In this document: positions 1 through 10,458 of the stretch, piece by piece
Numbering within the stretch: the stretch's first letter is position 1
Layout: each line of letters begins with the position of its first letter
Assembly: GCF_002910905.1 (NCBI RefSeq)
Contig: NZ_NEUE01000171.1
Span: forward strand, 1-47,794
Direction: 5' to 3'
Source of the DNA: Streptomyces sp. SM11
Lineage (GTDB): Bacteria; Actinomycetota; Actinomycetes; Streptomycetales; Streptomycetaceae
DNA length: 47,794 nt
The notes under the pieces: generated by a model
What the model was told of the DNA's origin: nothing
Seen by the model: the letters and a program-made list of their open reading frames with translations, nothing else
Databases searched by the model: none
Made by a program: the position numbers and the translations under genes

Positions 1-2
1 GG

Positions 3-746
3 ACCGAGAACATCACCGTGTCCTGGCACTACATCGCGCGCATCTGGCGGGAGGAGAGCCTGAAGCCGCACCGGTCCGGCACTTTCAAGGTTTCCAAAGA
101 CCCCGCGTTCGCGGAGAAGGTGGCCGATGTGATCGGCCTGTATCTGGCCCCGCCGGGCGGCGCGGTGGTCCTCTCGATCGACGAGAAGACGCAGATCCAG
201 GCGCTGGACCGGACCCAGCCGGTACTGCCGGTCGCCTTCGCGGCGAGCGAGAAGCGCACCGCCGGCTACGTCCGGCACGGCACCACGAACCTGTTCGCCG
301 CCCTGAACGTGAGCACCGGCGAGGTGCTCGGCGAGTGCAAGCCGACCCGGAACGGCAAAGACTTCCTGGCCTTCCTGAAGAAGGCGGTGAAACCGCACGC
401 CGGGAAGGACATCCATGTCGTCCTGGACAACCTCTCGACGCACACCACCCCGGAGGTCAAGGAATGGCTGTCGAAGAACCCACACGTCCACTTCCATTTC
501 ACTCCCGTCGGCTCCTCGTGGCTGAACCAGATCGAGATCTGGTTCGGAATCCTGACCCGGCAGTCCATACGCCGCGGCACCTTCTCCAGCGTCAACGTCC
601 TGGTCAAACAGATCCGCGACTACATCAACTCCTGGAACACAACGGCCAAACCGTTCACCTGGACCGCGACCGCCGGCGAGGTCCTCGCGAAGGTCCGACT
701 CGTCGCGACCAACGTGAAGAAACTCGTCAATAACAACTCGAACTGA
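3..746 (+). CDS. IS630-family transposase, 5' end cut by window edge
   Basis: This is the catalytic half of an IS630-type DDE transposase. The three acidic residues sit in typical contexts: LSIDEKTQ, VVLDNLSTH and WLNQIEIWFG. The frame is open to the left edge, and the GTG at 18 lies inside the protein rather than at its start, so the true start lies outside the window. The protein ends normally after a Lys/Asn-rich tail. A CTAG tetranucleotide at 768-771, just past the stop, fits the TA/CTAG target preference of some IS630 elements and may mark the right end. No frameshift is visible in the part present, so the element could be intact. Confidence 0.85.
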   Translation, partial: TENITVSWHYIARIWREESLKPHRSGTFKVSKDPAFAEKVADVIGLYLAPPGGAVVLSIDEKTQIQALDRTQPVLPVAFAASEKRTAGYVRHGTTNLFAALNVSTGEVLGECKPTRNGKDFLAFLKKAVKPHAGKDIHVVLDNLSTHTTPEVKEWLSKNPHVHFHFTPVGSSWLNQIEIWFGILTRQSIRRGTFSSVNVLVKQIRDYINSWNTTAKPFTWTATAGEVLAKVRLVATNVKKLVNNNSN

Positions 747-998
747 CATGAACAGGATCACGAGACACTAGCCACGCACCCCACTTACGCATTCCATCGG
801 CGGGGCTTGGGATCACGAGGCATCATCGGGAGTTCATGTACTTCACCCGTCCGGTCTTCCCCTTGCCGGTATCTCCCGGATGGAACGGGAGTCCTTGGGC
901 TTTCCTCTGAGCTTCGCACCACGCCGTTGCCGGCATCGCACGTCAAGGGCGGGGACGGGTCATACGGACACGGACCCGTGACTGCACCTACAGCTTCA

Positions 999-1775
999 TC
1001 AACTGCCTCTCCAATCGGTCAGTCCACTCAAATTCGTGCAACTTCGTGTCGCACGGTCGCCTTCCCAGTGGCCGGGAACAGCCCGGTCCCCGGCCTCGGC
1101 CGGGCGCTCGCGGATGGAGACCGCGTCGCGGATGCAGCCGCGCTGCTGACCTGCGGCGGAGGCATTCTTCGAGCGGCGCATCGTGCGTCGGCGGCGCAGA
1201 TGGGAGACAAGCTCCTTCTTCAGCACCCCTCGGGCCTGGATGAACAGGCTCTTGTAGATCGTCTCGTGAGACACGTACATACCGTCCCCGGGTACGAAGG
1301 TGCGGGCGAGCCGGCCGGCGATCTGGCGCGGCGACCAGTCCTCCTTCAACTTGCCAGCGACCGTGTCCCGCAAGGCCGGACTCTGTTGCAGCAGACAGGA
1401 CTTCGGGCGCCGGGCATTATCCCAGGCGCCCTCGTCCGCGCGAGCGGCCCGGTACTTCTCACGCCCGCCGTGACGCCCCACCTCACGGCTGACCGTGGAC
1501 GGTGCTCGCCCCAGCCGGTCCGCGATCGCCCGGAAGGAGTCAGCGGCGGCCGGCCCCCGGGAGATCTCCTCCCGCTCCGCCAGCGACAACACCCCGGCCG
1601 ATCGGGTCCGGGCCGCTGGGACGAAACCGCCGTTCGCCGCGACCACCCCGTGGATCGACCCGGGCACCTTACCCAGCGCACGCCCGATCTCGCTCAGCGA
1701 CTGCCCGTCCCGCCATCGCCGCCACACTTCACGCTTCTGCTCGTCCGACAACCCCGGACGCCCGATCCTCGCCAC
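999..1775 (-). pseudogene. IS30-family transposase, C-terminally truncated
   Basis: The N-terminus has the IS30 architecture: a helix-turn-helix near residues 10-45 (DEQKREVWRRWRDGQSLSEI), a second HTH (FRAIADRLGRAPSTVSREV) and the linker SPRQIAGRL leading to VSHETIYKSLF. The frame reaches the first catalytic Asp in GHWEGD, then runs into about 20 unrelated residues and stops. The second Asp and the Glu are missing, so the protein of about 258 residues cannot be active. The start is a GTG at 1775. The element appears to have inserted into the IS3 orfA gene that lies immediately upstream of it. Confidence 0.8.
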
Positions 1776-1840
1776 CCAGCAACACCTCCAGCAACCGTTC
1801 TACCTGGGATGCTGCACCGACCCATTGACCTCACCGCGCA

Positions 1841-2098
1841 TTTCTTCAGGAAGACGTTCTCCATCTCGACTTTGCGAATGCGTCGTTCGAGTTCCTCAAG
1901 GCGAGCCCGTTCGCTCAACGACAGTTCCGCATCGGCAGCCGGCTCATGCTGTTTCTGGTGCTTCTTCACCCAGCCTCGGAGGGTCTCCGGATTGATTTCG
2001 AGCTCACGAGCTGTCTCGGAGATGGTCTTGCTGGACCGGAGAGCGATCTGTACAGCTTCCTCGCGGAACTCCGGTGAATACTTACTGGGTGGTGCCAC
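1841..2098 (-). pseudogene. IS3-family OrfA fragment interrupted by the IS30 remnant
   Basis: The translation begins MAPPSKYSPEFREEAVQIAL and contains the OrfA HTH (TISETARELEINPETLRGWVKKH) followed by the leucine-zipper-like ELERRIRKVEMENVFLKK. OrfA proteins normally continue some 10 residues past this point and then frameshift into OrfB. Here the homology stops after about residue 86 and the sequence runs into the IS30 remnant. No OrfB is present. The reading frame stays open to about 1694 only by chance. Confidence 0.75.
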
Positions 2099-2271
2099 TC
2101 CTACTTCCTCGTTTCCTGTTCAGGGCAACCCTATTGGGTCCCTGTCCGGGAACTTCGAGGCACCTCACTGACACTCGCCGCACAACAATACGAACGGGTG
2201 TCCACTCCGCAGGGACAAGGCCCGACCGGTCACACCAGCCCTTTGACCTGCGACTTCAAGTTGGCGGAGGC

Positions 2272-3243
2272 TCACTGGTCATCCACTTGCCGGTAGCGGG
2301 AAGTGGTGACCGTCCATTCGGCGCTGCCACGGAAAGCGTGCCGCAGGCCGGCTGCGCAGGCAAGGGCCAGTTCCCGGTCTTGGCCGGATACGTCGATGAG
2401 GTCGAGGGCGTTGGGCCATTGCTCTTCTAGGGTGAGGAACTGCTCTGTCCACTCTTCGATGAGTGAGAGTGTCATATGGACTGCCTCGTCAGGTTGACAC
2501 CCGTGGCGCCGCTGGAGGTGAGTCAGCATGCTGAAGGGGTCCGACTCCGCTGTGTCTTTGACCCTGCTCACGATATCGTTGACGCTGCAGATCAGGTTCA
2601 TGGACAGTCGGCCCATGTCGCGGAACACCGGGTGGTGGTAGAGGGCGGACGGGAGCGAGCGGCCCAGCCCCACCTCGATGAAGTCCAGCTCGCACCAGAA
2701 GGCGTGCGAGTCACGCCAGAGGGACATGAAACTGTCCGTGTCGCTACCGAACAGACCGGCTCCGTACCGGCGCAGTGCGGCGGCTTGGGTCATTGCGTCC
2801 CAGTGGTCGGCGAAGTGCCGTGCGTTGCGCCTGATCCACTCGGCTGACATACCAGCCCGAGCCCGCTCGTGGATGTCCGCCAGCCCAGCAGCCAGAGGTG
2901 AGGGGTGGGCTACCGGGGTGCTGAACACGTGCCGGTGCACGGCGCCGAGCGCGGCTTCTAGCCGAGCAGGGTCGGCGCAGTGCTCGCCTTCATCGTTGTG
3001 GTCGTCCTCGACGAAGAACCACGTTTTCAGATCCGCGCAGGCGTCGTATCGCTCCGGGAGGGCTCCGGGCCAAAACCAGCCCGAGTATCGGGCCGCCTGC
3101 GCTCGGTCGAGTCGCACGGCTGCTGGTGTGTCGGGTTCAAGTCCCATGGCTCGGGCCCACGCACGTGAACGCGCATCGTCAGATCGGGTCAGTGGGTGCA
3201 TGGGAGTGGAGATGTCAGAGAGAACCTTGGGGAGGATGGTCAT
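2272..3243 (-). CDS. Class I terpene cyclase (terpene synthase family)
   Basis: A 323-residue protein of normal length for bacterial class I terpene cyclases, which ionise a prenyl diphosphate with Mg2+ and cyclise the cation. The Asp-rich motif is DDHND at residues 80-84. The second metal-binding motif is NDIVSRVKD at 222-230, where the last ligand of the NSE triad is Asp instead of the usual Glu. Arg177, 45 residues before it, is placed like the pyrophosphate-sensor arginine, and the late RY pair is at 316-317. It is the last gene of an operon with a cis-prenyltransferase, ispH, ispG and dxs, from which it is separated by 197 bp. The product cannot be predicted from sequence. The start at 3243 is an ATG and fits the family's N-terminus. 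Confidence 0.85.
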   Translation of the reverse strand: MTILPKVLSDISTPMHPLTRSDDARSRAWARAMGLEPDTPAAVRLDRAQAARYSGWFWPGALPERYDACADLKTWFFVEDDHNDEGEHCADPARLEAALGAVHRHVFSTPVAHPSPLAAGLADIHERARAGMSAEWIRRNARHFADHWDAMTQAAALRRYGAGLFGSDTDSFMSLWRDSHAFWCELDFIEVGLGRSLPSALYHHPVFRDMGRLSMNLICSVNDIVSRVKDTAESDPFSMLTHLQRRHGCQPDEAVHMTLSLIEEWTEQFLTLEEQWPNALDLIDVSGQDRELALACAAGLRHAFRGSAEWTVTTSRYRQVDDQ

Positions 3244-3440
3244 GGCAATGTCTCCTGCGGTGGGTGATGGCTGGAGCGTGGGCGGTCACGTCGTCTGGCT
3301 TCACGGACAGAGCAGCCATCCTTGCGGCGGCCGGGTGCGGCAGAGCAACTGTTTAGACAGCTATGCAGCTCACAGGACGAGCCTTCCGCTGCCTGTCCTA
3401 ACATCAGCGCCTGGGTGGATGGAGGGGGTGTGGTCAGGGG

Positions 3441-4178
3441 TCAGGCTCCCATCCTTCGCTGGCGGTTGCTGTAGGTACGCAGGGCGTGGAGGAGGTCGGT
3501 GCGGGTGAAGTCGGGCCAAAGGTGGTCGCAGAAGTAAAGTTCGGCCAGGGCGGCCTGCCAGAGGAGGAACCCGGAGGTGCGGATTTCGCCGGAGGGCCGG
3601 ATGATCAGGTCTGGGTCGGGTTGTCCTGCGGTGGATAGGTGGGCGGCCAGCCGTTCGGCGCTCACAGTGGGATCGCCGCTCTGCTGGGTTTCTCTGACCA
3701 GCGCTCGAATGGCTGCGAGCAGGTCGGCGCGCCCGCCGTAGCCCAGGGCCAGGTTGACGAGCATGCCGGTCTTGTTGCGGGTGTCGTTCTCTGCTTGTCG
3801 CAGAGTCGTGGTGAGGGATATGGGCAGTAGTTCGGCGCGGCCGATGTGATGCAGTCGCCAGTGGCCGACGGCGGCTAGTTCGGTGATCACGTCTCGGTCG
3901 ATGCGGTACAGGTCGTCGAGTTCGGCAGATGAGCGCCGAGCGATGTTGTCGTCGGAGAGCATCCACAAGGTAACGATGCCGATGCTGAGTTCATCGCACC
4001 AGGCCAGTACGTCCGGGATCTTTCGGAAGCCGACGCGGTGCCCGTGCCCGGCGGTTGGTAGACCTTGTTTGCGGGCCCAGCGGCGGTTGCCGTCGAGGAC
4101 GATCCCCAGGTGACGGGGGACCACTGTCGGGGCGTCGGCGGAGATCAGGGTCGTCTTGATGGCATGGGTTTCCGTCAT
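3441..4178 (-). CDS. cis-Prenyltransferase (UppS / Z-isoprenyl diphosphate synthase family)
   Basis: 245 residues with all landmarks of the undecaprenyl-diphosphate-synthase family. [10 protein letters not shown] carries the catalytic Asp29. It also has [22 protein letters not shown] and the IPP-binding block [17 protein letters not shown]...AELYF, in which the conserved Arg, Arg, Ser and Glu positions are kept. The usual IRTSGEQRLSNF is altered to [12 protein letters not shown], and FSxENW to LSDDNI, so this is a divergent paralogue rather than an obvious housekeeping enzyme. Its place between ispH and a terpene cyclase suggests it supplies a (Z)-configured or branched prenyl diphosphate to that cyclase; this is inference. 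Its ATG overlaps the ispH stop (ATGA). Confidence 0.85.
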   Translation of the reverse strand: MTETHAIKTTLISADAPTVVPRHLGIVLDGNRRWARKQGLPTAGHGHRVGFRKIPDVLAWCDELSIGIVTLWMLSDDNIARRSSAELDDLYRIDRDVITELAAVGHWRLHHIGRAELLPISLTTTLRQAENDTRNKTGMLVNLALGYGGRADLLAAIRALVRETQQSGDPTVSAERLAAHLSTAGQPDPDLIIRPSGEIRTSGFLLWQAALAELYFCDHLWPDFTRTDLLHALRTYSNRQRRMGA

Positions 4179-5119
4179 GGCGGGGGCTCCTTGTCCTGCA
4201 ATGGTGGGGGCAGGGCGAAGTGCTGGGTCTCCGTGGTGACCGTGACCTGTTCGACCTGCGTGTGGCCGCGCTCGGTCAGTGCGGCGAGCAGTTCGGTGAC
4301 CCGGGATTCCGGGGCGGAGGCGCCAGCGGTGACACCGATGGTCTCCACGCCGGTGAACCAGGACTCTTGGGCCTGGGAGGCGTCGTCGATGAGGTACGCG
4401 GCTCGGGCCCCGGCGCGCAGTGCGACCTCGGCGAGCCGTACGGAATTGGAGGAGTTCGCGGAGCCGATGACCAGGAGCAGGTCGCAGCGGGGGGCGATGG
4501 CGCGGACGGCGTCCTGACGGTTCTGACTGGCGTAGCAGATGTCGTCGCCCGGGGGGTCTTCCAGCAGAGGCAGCCGGGTGCGAAGGGCGGTGGCGGTGGC
4601 GGCGACTTCGTCGACGGCCAAAGTGGTCTGGGAGAGCCAGACCACCCTTGCGGGGTTCGCTACCTGCAGGCGTGCGGCTTCCTCGGGCGAACCGACGACG
4701 GTGATGTGGTCCGGGGCCTGACCGGCGGTGCCTTCGATCTCCTCGTGTCCGGTGTGGCCAATCAGGACGATCTCGTAGCCGCGGCGGGCGTAGCGCAGTG
4801 CCTCGTGGTGCACTTTGGAGACCAGCGGGCAGGTGGCGTCGATCACGGTGAGGCCGCGCTCGGTGGCTTGGGCGCGGACGGTGGGGGCGACGCCGTGGGC
4901 GGAGAAGACCACGACCGAGCCGTCGGGCACCTCGTCCAGCTCGTCGACGAAGACCGCGCCCTGCTCGGTGAGGTCTCGCACCACATGGGTGTTGTGCACG
5001 ATCTGTTTTCGCACGTAGACCGGGGTGCCGTACTGGTCGAGTGCCCGTTCGACGATTTCCACGGCCCGGTCCACACCTGCGCAGAACCCGCGTGGGGCGG
5101 CCAGCAGGACGGTGCCCAT
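4175..5119 (-). CDS. ispH: 4-Hydroxy-3-methylbut-2-enyl diphosphate reductase
   Basis: IspH catalyses the last step of the MEP pathway, reducing HMBPP to IPP and DMAPP on a [4Fe-4S] cluster. The three cluster cysteines are visible as Cys13 (PRGFCAGV), Cys97 (DATCPLV) and Cys195 ([11 protein letters not shown]). The catalytic Glu127 lies in [11 protein letters not shown]. The length of 314 residues is normal. The start overlaps the ispG stop by one base (TGATG) and the stop overlaps the start of the cis-prenyltransferase, so the genes are translationally coupled. It is probably a second, pathway-dedicated copy beside a chromosomal housekeeping gene. Confidence 0.95.
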   Translation of the reverse strand: MGTVLLAAPRGFCAGVDRAVEIVERALDQYGTPVYVRKQIVHNTHVVRDLTEQGAVFVDELDEVPDGSVVVFSAHGVAPTVRAQATERGLTVIDATCPLVSKVHHEALRYARRGYEIVLIGHTGHEEIEGTAGQAPDHITVVGSPEEAARLQVANPARVVWLSQTTLAVDEVAATATALRTRLPLLEDPPGDDICYASQNRQDAVRAIAPRCDLLLVIGSANSSNSVRLAEVALRAGARAAYLIDDASQAQESWFTGVETIGVTAGASAPESRVTELLAALTERGHTQVEQVTVTTETQHFALPPPLQDKEPPP

Positions 5120-6258
5120 CAGTCGCCGGCCCTCTCGTTGTCGACCAGGCGCACGGCCTCGTCGAGCAGCGTCTCGACGATTCTCGATTCAGGGACGGTG
5201 CGGACCACTTCGCCCTTCACGAAGATTTGCCCTTTGCCGTTGCCGCAGGACACGCCGAGGTCTGCTTCACGGGCTTCGCCGGGGCCATTGACGACGCAGC
5301 CCATCACCGCAACGCGCAAGGGGTGGGGGAAGCCGTTGAAGGCGGCCTCGACCTGGGCGGCCAGCTTGTGGATGTCGACCTGGAGCCGACCGCAGCCGGG
5401 GCAGGAGACGATCTCCAGCTTCCGGGGGCGCAAGCCAAGCGAGGACAGAATGTGGCACCCGGCCTTGACCTGCTCGACTGGTGGCGCGGACAGCGAGACG
5501 CGGATGGTGTCCCCGATGCCGTCGGCCAGCAGCACGCCGAAGGCGACCGCCGACTTGATGGACCCCTGCAGCATGGGTCCGGCCTCGGTGACCCCGAGGT
5601 GCAGCGGGTAGTGGCACGCGTCGGCCAGCAGCCGGCAGGCGGCGATCATGGTGAGCGGGTCGTGGTGCTTCACCGCGATCTTGAGGTCGGTGAAGCCGTG
5701 CTCCTCGAACAGCGAGCACTCCCACAGCGCGGACTCCGCGAGCGCCTCGGGGGTCGCCCTGCCGTACTTGGCGAGCAGGCGCGGGTCCAGGGAGCCGGCG
5801 TTGACGCCGATGCGGATGGGGATGCGGGCGGCCGAGGCGGCGGCGGCGATCTCCTTGACCTTGTCGTCGAACTTGCGGATGTTGCCGGGATTGACGCGGA
5901 CCGCCGCGCAGCCGGCGTCGATCGCTTGGAAGACGTAGCGAGGTTGGAAGTGGATGTCGGCGATGACCGGGATCCTGGACTTCGCCACGAGGGCGGGCAG
6001 GGCGTCGGCGTCGTCCCGGGAAGGGACGGCGACGCGGATGATGTCGCAGCCGGCGGCGGTGACTTCGGCGATCTGCTGCAAGGTGGCGTCGATGTCGGCA
6101 GTGAGGGTCGTGGTCATGGTCTGGACGGGGATGGGTGCGCCGCCGCCGACCGGGACGGCGCCGACGTGGATTTGCCGGGTGTGGCGGCGCACCGGGGCGG
6201 TGAGAGCGGCGGTGGTGCGGCTGGGGAGGACGGGGACTGGCAGGTCGGCGAGGGTCAT
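5119..6258 (-). CDS. ispG: 4-Hydroxy-3-methylbut-2-en-1-yl diphosphate synthase
   Basis: IspG (GcpE) converts MEcPP to HMBPP with a [4Fe-4S] cluster. The 379-residue protein has the TIM-barrel N-terminal domain ([35 protein letters not shown]) and the C-terminal cluster domain. That domain holds Cys286 and Cys289 (SCPGCGR), Cys321 ([10 protein letters not shown]) and the fourth ligand Glu328. It overlaps dxs by four bases (ATGA) and ispH by one. It forms one operon with the upstream DXP synthase and the downstream terpenoid genes. Confidence 0.95.
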   Translation of the reverse strand: MTLADLPVPVLPSRTTAALTAPVRRHTRQIHVGAVPVGGGAPIPVQTMTTTLTADIDATLQQIAEVTAAGCDIIRVAVPSRDDADALPALVAKSRIPVIADIHFQPRYVFQAIDAGCAAVRVNPGNIRKFDDKVKEIAAAASAARIPIRIGVNAGSLDPRLLAKYGRATPEALAESALWECSLFEEHGFTDLKIAVKHHDPLTMIAACRLLADACHYPLHLGVTEAGPMLQGSIKSAVAFGVLLADGIGDTIRVSLSAPPVEQVKAGCHILSSLGLRPRKLEIVSCPGCGRLQVDIHKLAAQVEAAFNGFPHPLRVAVMGCVVNGPGEAREADLGVSCGNGKGQIFVKGEVVRTVPESRIVETLLDEAVRLVDNERAGD

Positions 6259-8144
6259 CGCGTGCTCCCGGCTGCGGGGTGTACGAGCGGGTGATGGGGC
6301 GGCAGATCCGGTCCGGCGCAGGCCGGGCGGGCGGCCAGCAGGGCGCGGGCGGTGTCGGCGAGGGCAGGACCACTGATGCCGGCGGCTTCCAGGAGGGCGC
6401 CGCGTTCACCGTGGTGCAGGAAGGCGCTGGGCAGGCCGATCGTGTGGAAGCGAGTGGTGATGCCCGCGTTGGCGGCGTGGCGGGCGATGAGAGCGCCGAT
6501 CCCGCCGTCGGCGATACCGTCCTCGACGACCAGGGCGAGGCGGTGGCGGGCGGCGAGATGACCCAGCGCGGGGTTGACGGGGGCGGCCCAGCGGGGGTCG
6601 GCGACGGTGACGCTGACGCCGAGGCCGTCCAGGATGCCGGCGGCGTGAAGACAGGCGGTGGCGGTGGTGCCGATCGCGATGAGCAGGACGTCGAGGGCGG
6701 CGTGGGGGGTGCGGTGGAGGATGTCGATGCCGTCGAGGGTGGCCAGGGCGTCGCTGTCGTCTCCGGCCGCGGCTTTGGGGAAGCGCACGGCGGTAGGGCC
6801 GTCGGAGATATTCACGGCTTCGCGGAGCAGGGCCCGCAGCCGGGCGGGGTCGCGGGGGGCGGCCAGCCGCATCCCGGGGATGTGGGCGAGCATCGCCAGG
6901 TCCCACAGGCCGTGGTGGGAGGCTCCGTCGGGGCCGGTGATGCCGGCGCGGTCCAGGACGAAGGTGACCGGCAGGTGGTGCAGGGCGACGTCCATCAGGA
7001 CCTGGTCGTAGGCCCGGTTGAGAAAGGTGGCGTAGAGGCAGACCACGGGATGGAGGCCGCCCATGGCCAGCCCGGCGGCCGAGGTGACGGCGTGTTGTTC
7101 GGCGATGCCGGAGTCGAAGACCCGGCCGGGGAACCTCGCCGAGAAGTCGCCCAGGCCGACCGGCAGGCGCATCGCGGCGGTGACCGCGACGACATCGTCG
7201 CGTTCCGTGCCGATAGCAGTGATCTCGGTGCCGAAGACTTTGGTCCACGACGGCGTCGCGGCAGCCAGAGGGAAGCCTGTGGCGGGGTCGATGACGCCGA
7301 CCGCATGCATACGGTCAGCGACGTCGGCCTCGGCGGGACCATACCCGTGGCCCTTGCGCGTCACCACGTGCACCACCACGGGACGGTGCATAGCCGCCGC
7401 CCGGCGCAGGACGGATTCCACCGCCGTGGTGTCGTGGCCGTCCGTCGGGCCGAAGTAGGCGAAGCCCAGATCGGTGAACACGTTCCGGCACCGGGCGCCC
7501 TTGTCGCCCCTGCGGAGCACCGCCAGGTGGGCGGCGAGCGCCCCGACGGTGGGGTCGTAGGAGCGGGTGTTGTCGTTGAGGACCACGATGACGGGGTGCG
7601 CGGCGGTGCCGAGGTTATTGAGGGCTTCGAAGGATAGGCCGCCGGTCAGCGCGCCGTCCCCGACGACCGCGACCACCCGCCGGTCGGTGGTGCCCGTGTG
7701 GTGGAAGGCTTTGACCAGGCCGTCGGCGAAGGCCAGCGCGGTGGAGGCATGGGAGTTCTCGATCCAGTCGTGCACGGACTCGGCCCGCGACGGATACCCC
7801 GACAGCCCGGCCGCCTGACGCAAGGTGCCGAAGCCGGCGGCCCGGCCGGTGAGGACCTTGTGCGGGTACGCCTGATGCCCGGTGTCGAACACGATCGCAT
7901 CACGGGGTGAGTCGAAGACCCGGTGCAGGGCAATCGTCAGCTCCACTACTCCCAGCCCCGCCCCGAGGTGACCGCCACTGGCGCACACGGTATCCACCAA
8001 CAGCGCACGGATCTCGGCCGCCAGCTGCGGGAGCTGTCCGGGGTCCAGGGCGCGGACCTCCTGAGGAGTTCCGGCGCGAGCGAGTAGCCCTGCCATGCCG
8101 GCGGTGGCTCTGTGCACGGCAGGGCGCAGTTCCACGGTACTCAT
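6255..8144 (-). CDS. dxs: 1-Deoxy-D-xylulose-5-phosphate synthase
   Basis: A 629-residue thiamine-diphosphate enzyme that condenses pyruvate with glyceraldehyde 3-phosphate, the committing step of the MEP route. Visible motifs are [16 protein letters not shown], the ThDP/Mg2+ motif GDGALTGG near 162-169 continuing to NDN, the catalytic-Glu segment GIAEQHAVT, and [10 protein letters not shown]. The frame is open further upstream, but the start was placed at the ATG at 8144 because homology begins just after it and a GGAGGAAGG stretch lies upstream. It is the first gene of the terpenoid operon and diverges from the regulator at 8385. Confidence 0.93.
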   Translation of the reverse strand: MSTVELRPAVHRATAGMAGLLARAGTPQEVRALDPGQLPQLAAEIRALLVDTVCASGGHLGAGLGVVELTIALHRVFDSPRDAIVFDTGHQAYPHKVLTGRAAGFGTLRQAAGLSGYPSRAESVHDWIENSHASTALAFADGLVKAFHHTGTTDRRVVAVVGDGALTGGLSFEALNNLGTAAHPVIVVLNDNTRSYDPTVGALAAHLAVLRRGDKGARCRNVFTDLGFAYFGPTDGHDTTAVESVLRRAAAMHRPVVVHVVTRKGHGYGPAEADVADRMHAVGVIDPATGFPLAAATPSWTKVFGTEITAIGTERDDVVAVTAAMRLPVGLGDFSARFPGRVFDSGIAEQHAVTSAAGLAMGGLHPVVCLYATFLNRAYDQVLMDVALHHLPVTFVLDRAGITGPDGASHHGLWDLAMLAHIPGMRLAAPRDPARLRALLREAVNISDGPTAVRFPKAAAGDDSDALATLDGIDILHRTPHAALDVLLIAIGTTATACLHAAGILDGLGVSVTVADPRWAAPVNPALGHLAARHRLALVVEDGIADGGIGALIARHAANAGITTRFHTIGLPSAFLHHGERGALLEAAGISGPALADTARALLAARPACAGPDLPPHHPLVHPAAGSTR

Positions 8145-8350
8145 GGGAGACGAATCCTTCCTCCAGCTTCCGCAGGACGTGGTGCACGAAGGGTCCGGGA
8201 CGGCGTGACCCTCAGTCAGGTGTCTTGAACCCGCCGGGTACGCGATGGCCACCGGGAAAACCGGGCATACGTCTATGACGCGCCCATTCGCGGCCCGGGG
8301 GAACCCCTGCGCCGTGATCGATGCGTGCACGCGCTGAACGCTTGTGAATG

Positions 8351-8365
8351 CGTGAATCCTTCACG
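8351..8365. promoter_or_regulatory. Inverted repeat upstream of regulator (operator candidate)
   Basis: CGTGAA and TTCACG form a perfect 6-bp inverted repeat around a 3-bp spacer, 19 bp before the start codon at 8385. A direct GTGAAT repeat overlaps its left arm (8344-8357). The site lies between two divergent genes, dxs and the HTH/TPR regulator, so it is a candidate operator. No binding data can be inferred from sequence. Confidence 0.35.
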
Positions 8366-8384
8366 GGAGTGAAGAGAGGCAGAT

Positions 8385-9737
8385 ATGGCCCGACATGCCC
8401 CCAATGCGCGCCTGGCCGCCCTCTTGGCCGAGGCTGGCTGGAGTGCCGGGGAACTGGCGCGGGCGGTCAACGCCCAGGGTATGGCCCACGGTGTGGCGTT
8501 ACGGTACGACCGTACGGCCGTGGCCCACTGGCTCGCCGGCTCCCGACCGCGCGCCCCCGTTCCCGCACTTGCCGCGGCAGCCCTCAGCCGTCACACCGGC
8601 CGCCTGATCACCGCGCACGACACCGGCCTCGCTCAGACCCCGCAGGCGTACATCCCATCCCTCCACACCTGGCCCGGAGAGGCGGATCCTGTGAAACACC
8701 TGGTCGTCCTCACCCGCGGGGACACCGACCCCACACACCGGACCCTGCTGGCCCAGTCCGTGTACACCCTGGCCGCCGTCACCGTCCCCACCTGGCCGTA
8801 CGACCACAGGATGCTGCCGGTGACGGACGGCTCACGGGCCTCGACAGCGGACGTACAGATGCTGCGCGACATGCCGCAGGTCTTCGCAGATCTGTCCGAA
8901 CGCCACGGGGGCGCTCACGCCAGATCCGCCCTGGCCATGTATCTCGCCGACGACGTCAGCCGCCTCCTCACCGCCCCCGGCCCCCTACACCGGGAACTGC
9001 TCACCGTTAGCGCCCAGCTCGCCCACCTCCTCGCCGCCATGACCGACGAAGCCGGCCACCCCGGCCTGGCCCAGCGTTACTACCACACCGCGCTGAGCCT
9101 CGCCCGGGACGCCGGCAACCGCTCCGCCTACGCCGTCACCCTGCGCGCGATGAGCACCCAGGCCAGCCGCCTGGGCCACCCCCGGTACGCCCTCCACCTC
9201 GCCAACGCCGCCGTGGACACCGCCGGCTCCACCGCCACCCCGGCCACCCTGGCCTTCCTGCTCATCCAGCGGGCGCTGGCCCGCGCCCACGACCAGCAGC
9301 GCCACGCGGCCCTCGCTGACCTCACTGCAGCCGAAATGCACCACGAACGGGCCTCAAGTCCGCCCGGCCCGTTCACCGCCTACCCCCGCGCCGGCCTGGA
9401 CTACCAGCGCGCCCAAACCCTCTTCTCCCTCGGATACGACACCGACGCGCTCGCCGCGCTGCACGCCTCCGCGCGACACCGGCCCGTCGGCCAGCGCAGA
9501 ACCTTCGCCCTCACCCACGCCACCCTTGCCGACGCCCTCCTGCGTACCGGCCACCTGGAAGAGGCCTGCACCCACTGGCACCACTTCCTCGACCACTACC
9601 CTCACCTACGCTCCGCCCAGATCGACCGGGCGCTCACCCGGCTCCACGCAGGACTGACCCCGCACCGGCGCCAACGGCACGCCGCCGCCGTACGGGAACG
9701 CGCCCACACTCTCACCGACCTGCCCACACCCAGGTGA
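8385..9737 (+). CDS. HTH/TPR transcriptional regulator (NsdA-like family), TTA codon
   Basis: A 450-residue protein. Residues 1-75 resemble an XRE-like helix-turn-helix module with the signature LRYDRTAVAHWLAG, and the rest is helical and repeat-like (about residues 150-430), as in tetratricopeptide-repeat regulators. The layout recalls the Streptomyces NsdA-type family, which affects sporulation and antibiotic production; that assignment is from memory of the family and tentative. Leu39 is encoded by TTA (8499-8501), so translation probably depends on the bldA tRNA. It diverges from the MEP/terpenoid operon and is the natural candidate for its regulator. A paralogue lies at 41367-42749 beside another biosynthetic operon. 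Confidence 0.75.
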   Translation: MARHAPNARLAALLAEAGWSAGELARAVNAQGMAHGVALRYDRTAVAHWLAGSRPRAPVPALAAAALSRHTGRLITAHDTGLAQTPQAYIPSLHTWPGEADPVKHLVVLTRGDTDPTHRTLLAQSVYTLAAVTVPTWPYDHRMLPVTDGSRASTADVQMLRDMPQVFADLSERHGGAHARSALAMYLADDVSRLLTAPGPLHRELLTVSAQLAHLLAAMTDEAGHPGLAQRYYHTALSLARDAGNRSAYAVTLRAMSTQASRLGHPRYALHLANAAVDTAGSTATPATLAFLLIQRALARAHDQQRHAALADLTAAEMHHERASSPPGPFTAYPRAGLDYQRAQTLFSLGYDTDALAALHASARHRPVGQRRTFALTHATLADALLRTGHLEEACTHWHHFLDHYPHLRSAQIDRALTRLHAGLTPHRRQRHAAAVRERAHTLTDLPTPR

Positions 9738-10452
9738 CTCCTCCTCCGCTGCTTGACCGGCGGCCACGGAAGCAACGCCCCCACCCGGAAGTCCGGCCGC
9801 AGCACGGTGGACAGGACAGGAACAGAGGGGAACGGAGCCGAGCAAACCCACCATCAAAGGATCATCCATGCTCCCTGCCTATACGCCCGTGCACTCCCGC
9901 AGCGACAGGCTCCCCGCATCCGCGTCCGGTGTACTCGCACCAACGTTTCTGCCTACGCCAACTGCCCGGCCGCCGACCATCCGGTCCGCAAGCGGCCCGG
10001 CTGCTGCGGCCTACCCTCCCAAACATCGACTTTCTGATCAGCGCCAACGCCCTCGCTCTCGGCATTCAACCCGTAGTGGCCGTCGCCGCTCGGCTCGCAT
10101 ACTGGTCCGATGAGTCGGGAGTGTCATGAATCAGGTGGGCACCTGCTCAGAAGGGACCCTGATGGACACCAAGAGCGGTCACCTGATCGAGGACACCCCC
10201 TGGCCGATGCGTTCACGGCCTTGCAGTGGTGCGAGCTGCCGAACGGGCACACGAGCGTTCCACACCACAGCGAGGTCGATTCCTTCCACGAAGGAGACAA
10301 GCTGGTGGATTCGCTGGGATGACACCGTCCACGAGCTCGTCACGTTGGACATCTGCATGGTTGAAAAACTGCCCGACGGGCGCTTCCAGATCACACCGTA
10401 AACTCGGAAGTACACCCGTAACTGACGTGCCCCCGGCGGCTGTTGGTTTGAT
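9738..10452. other. Non-coding stretch with a doubtful broken small ORF
   Basis: I see no convincing gene here. Between 10126 and 10401 two overlapping plus-strand frames each read partly protein-like. One begins with MDTKSGHLIEDTPW, the second continues DAFTALQWCELPNGHTSV, and the first resumes with TVHELVTLDICMVEKLPDGRFQI. Joined by two compensating frameshifts they would make a small protein of about 80 residues. This may be a decayed hypothetical gene. I recognise no family. Confidence 0.25.
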
Positions 10453-10458
10453 GTGTGC

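Noticed and set aside
807..2171. Long plus-strand open frame of 454 codons
   Set aside because: It is antisense to the IS30 and IS3 transposase remnants, is Pro/Arg/Ser-rich with no domain, and is a typical high-GC shadow.
10126..10401. Possible small hypothetical protein
   Set aside because: A protein-like reading needs two frameshifts and has no recognisable family or ribosome-binding site, so it is noted only as part of a non-coding stretch.
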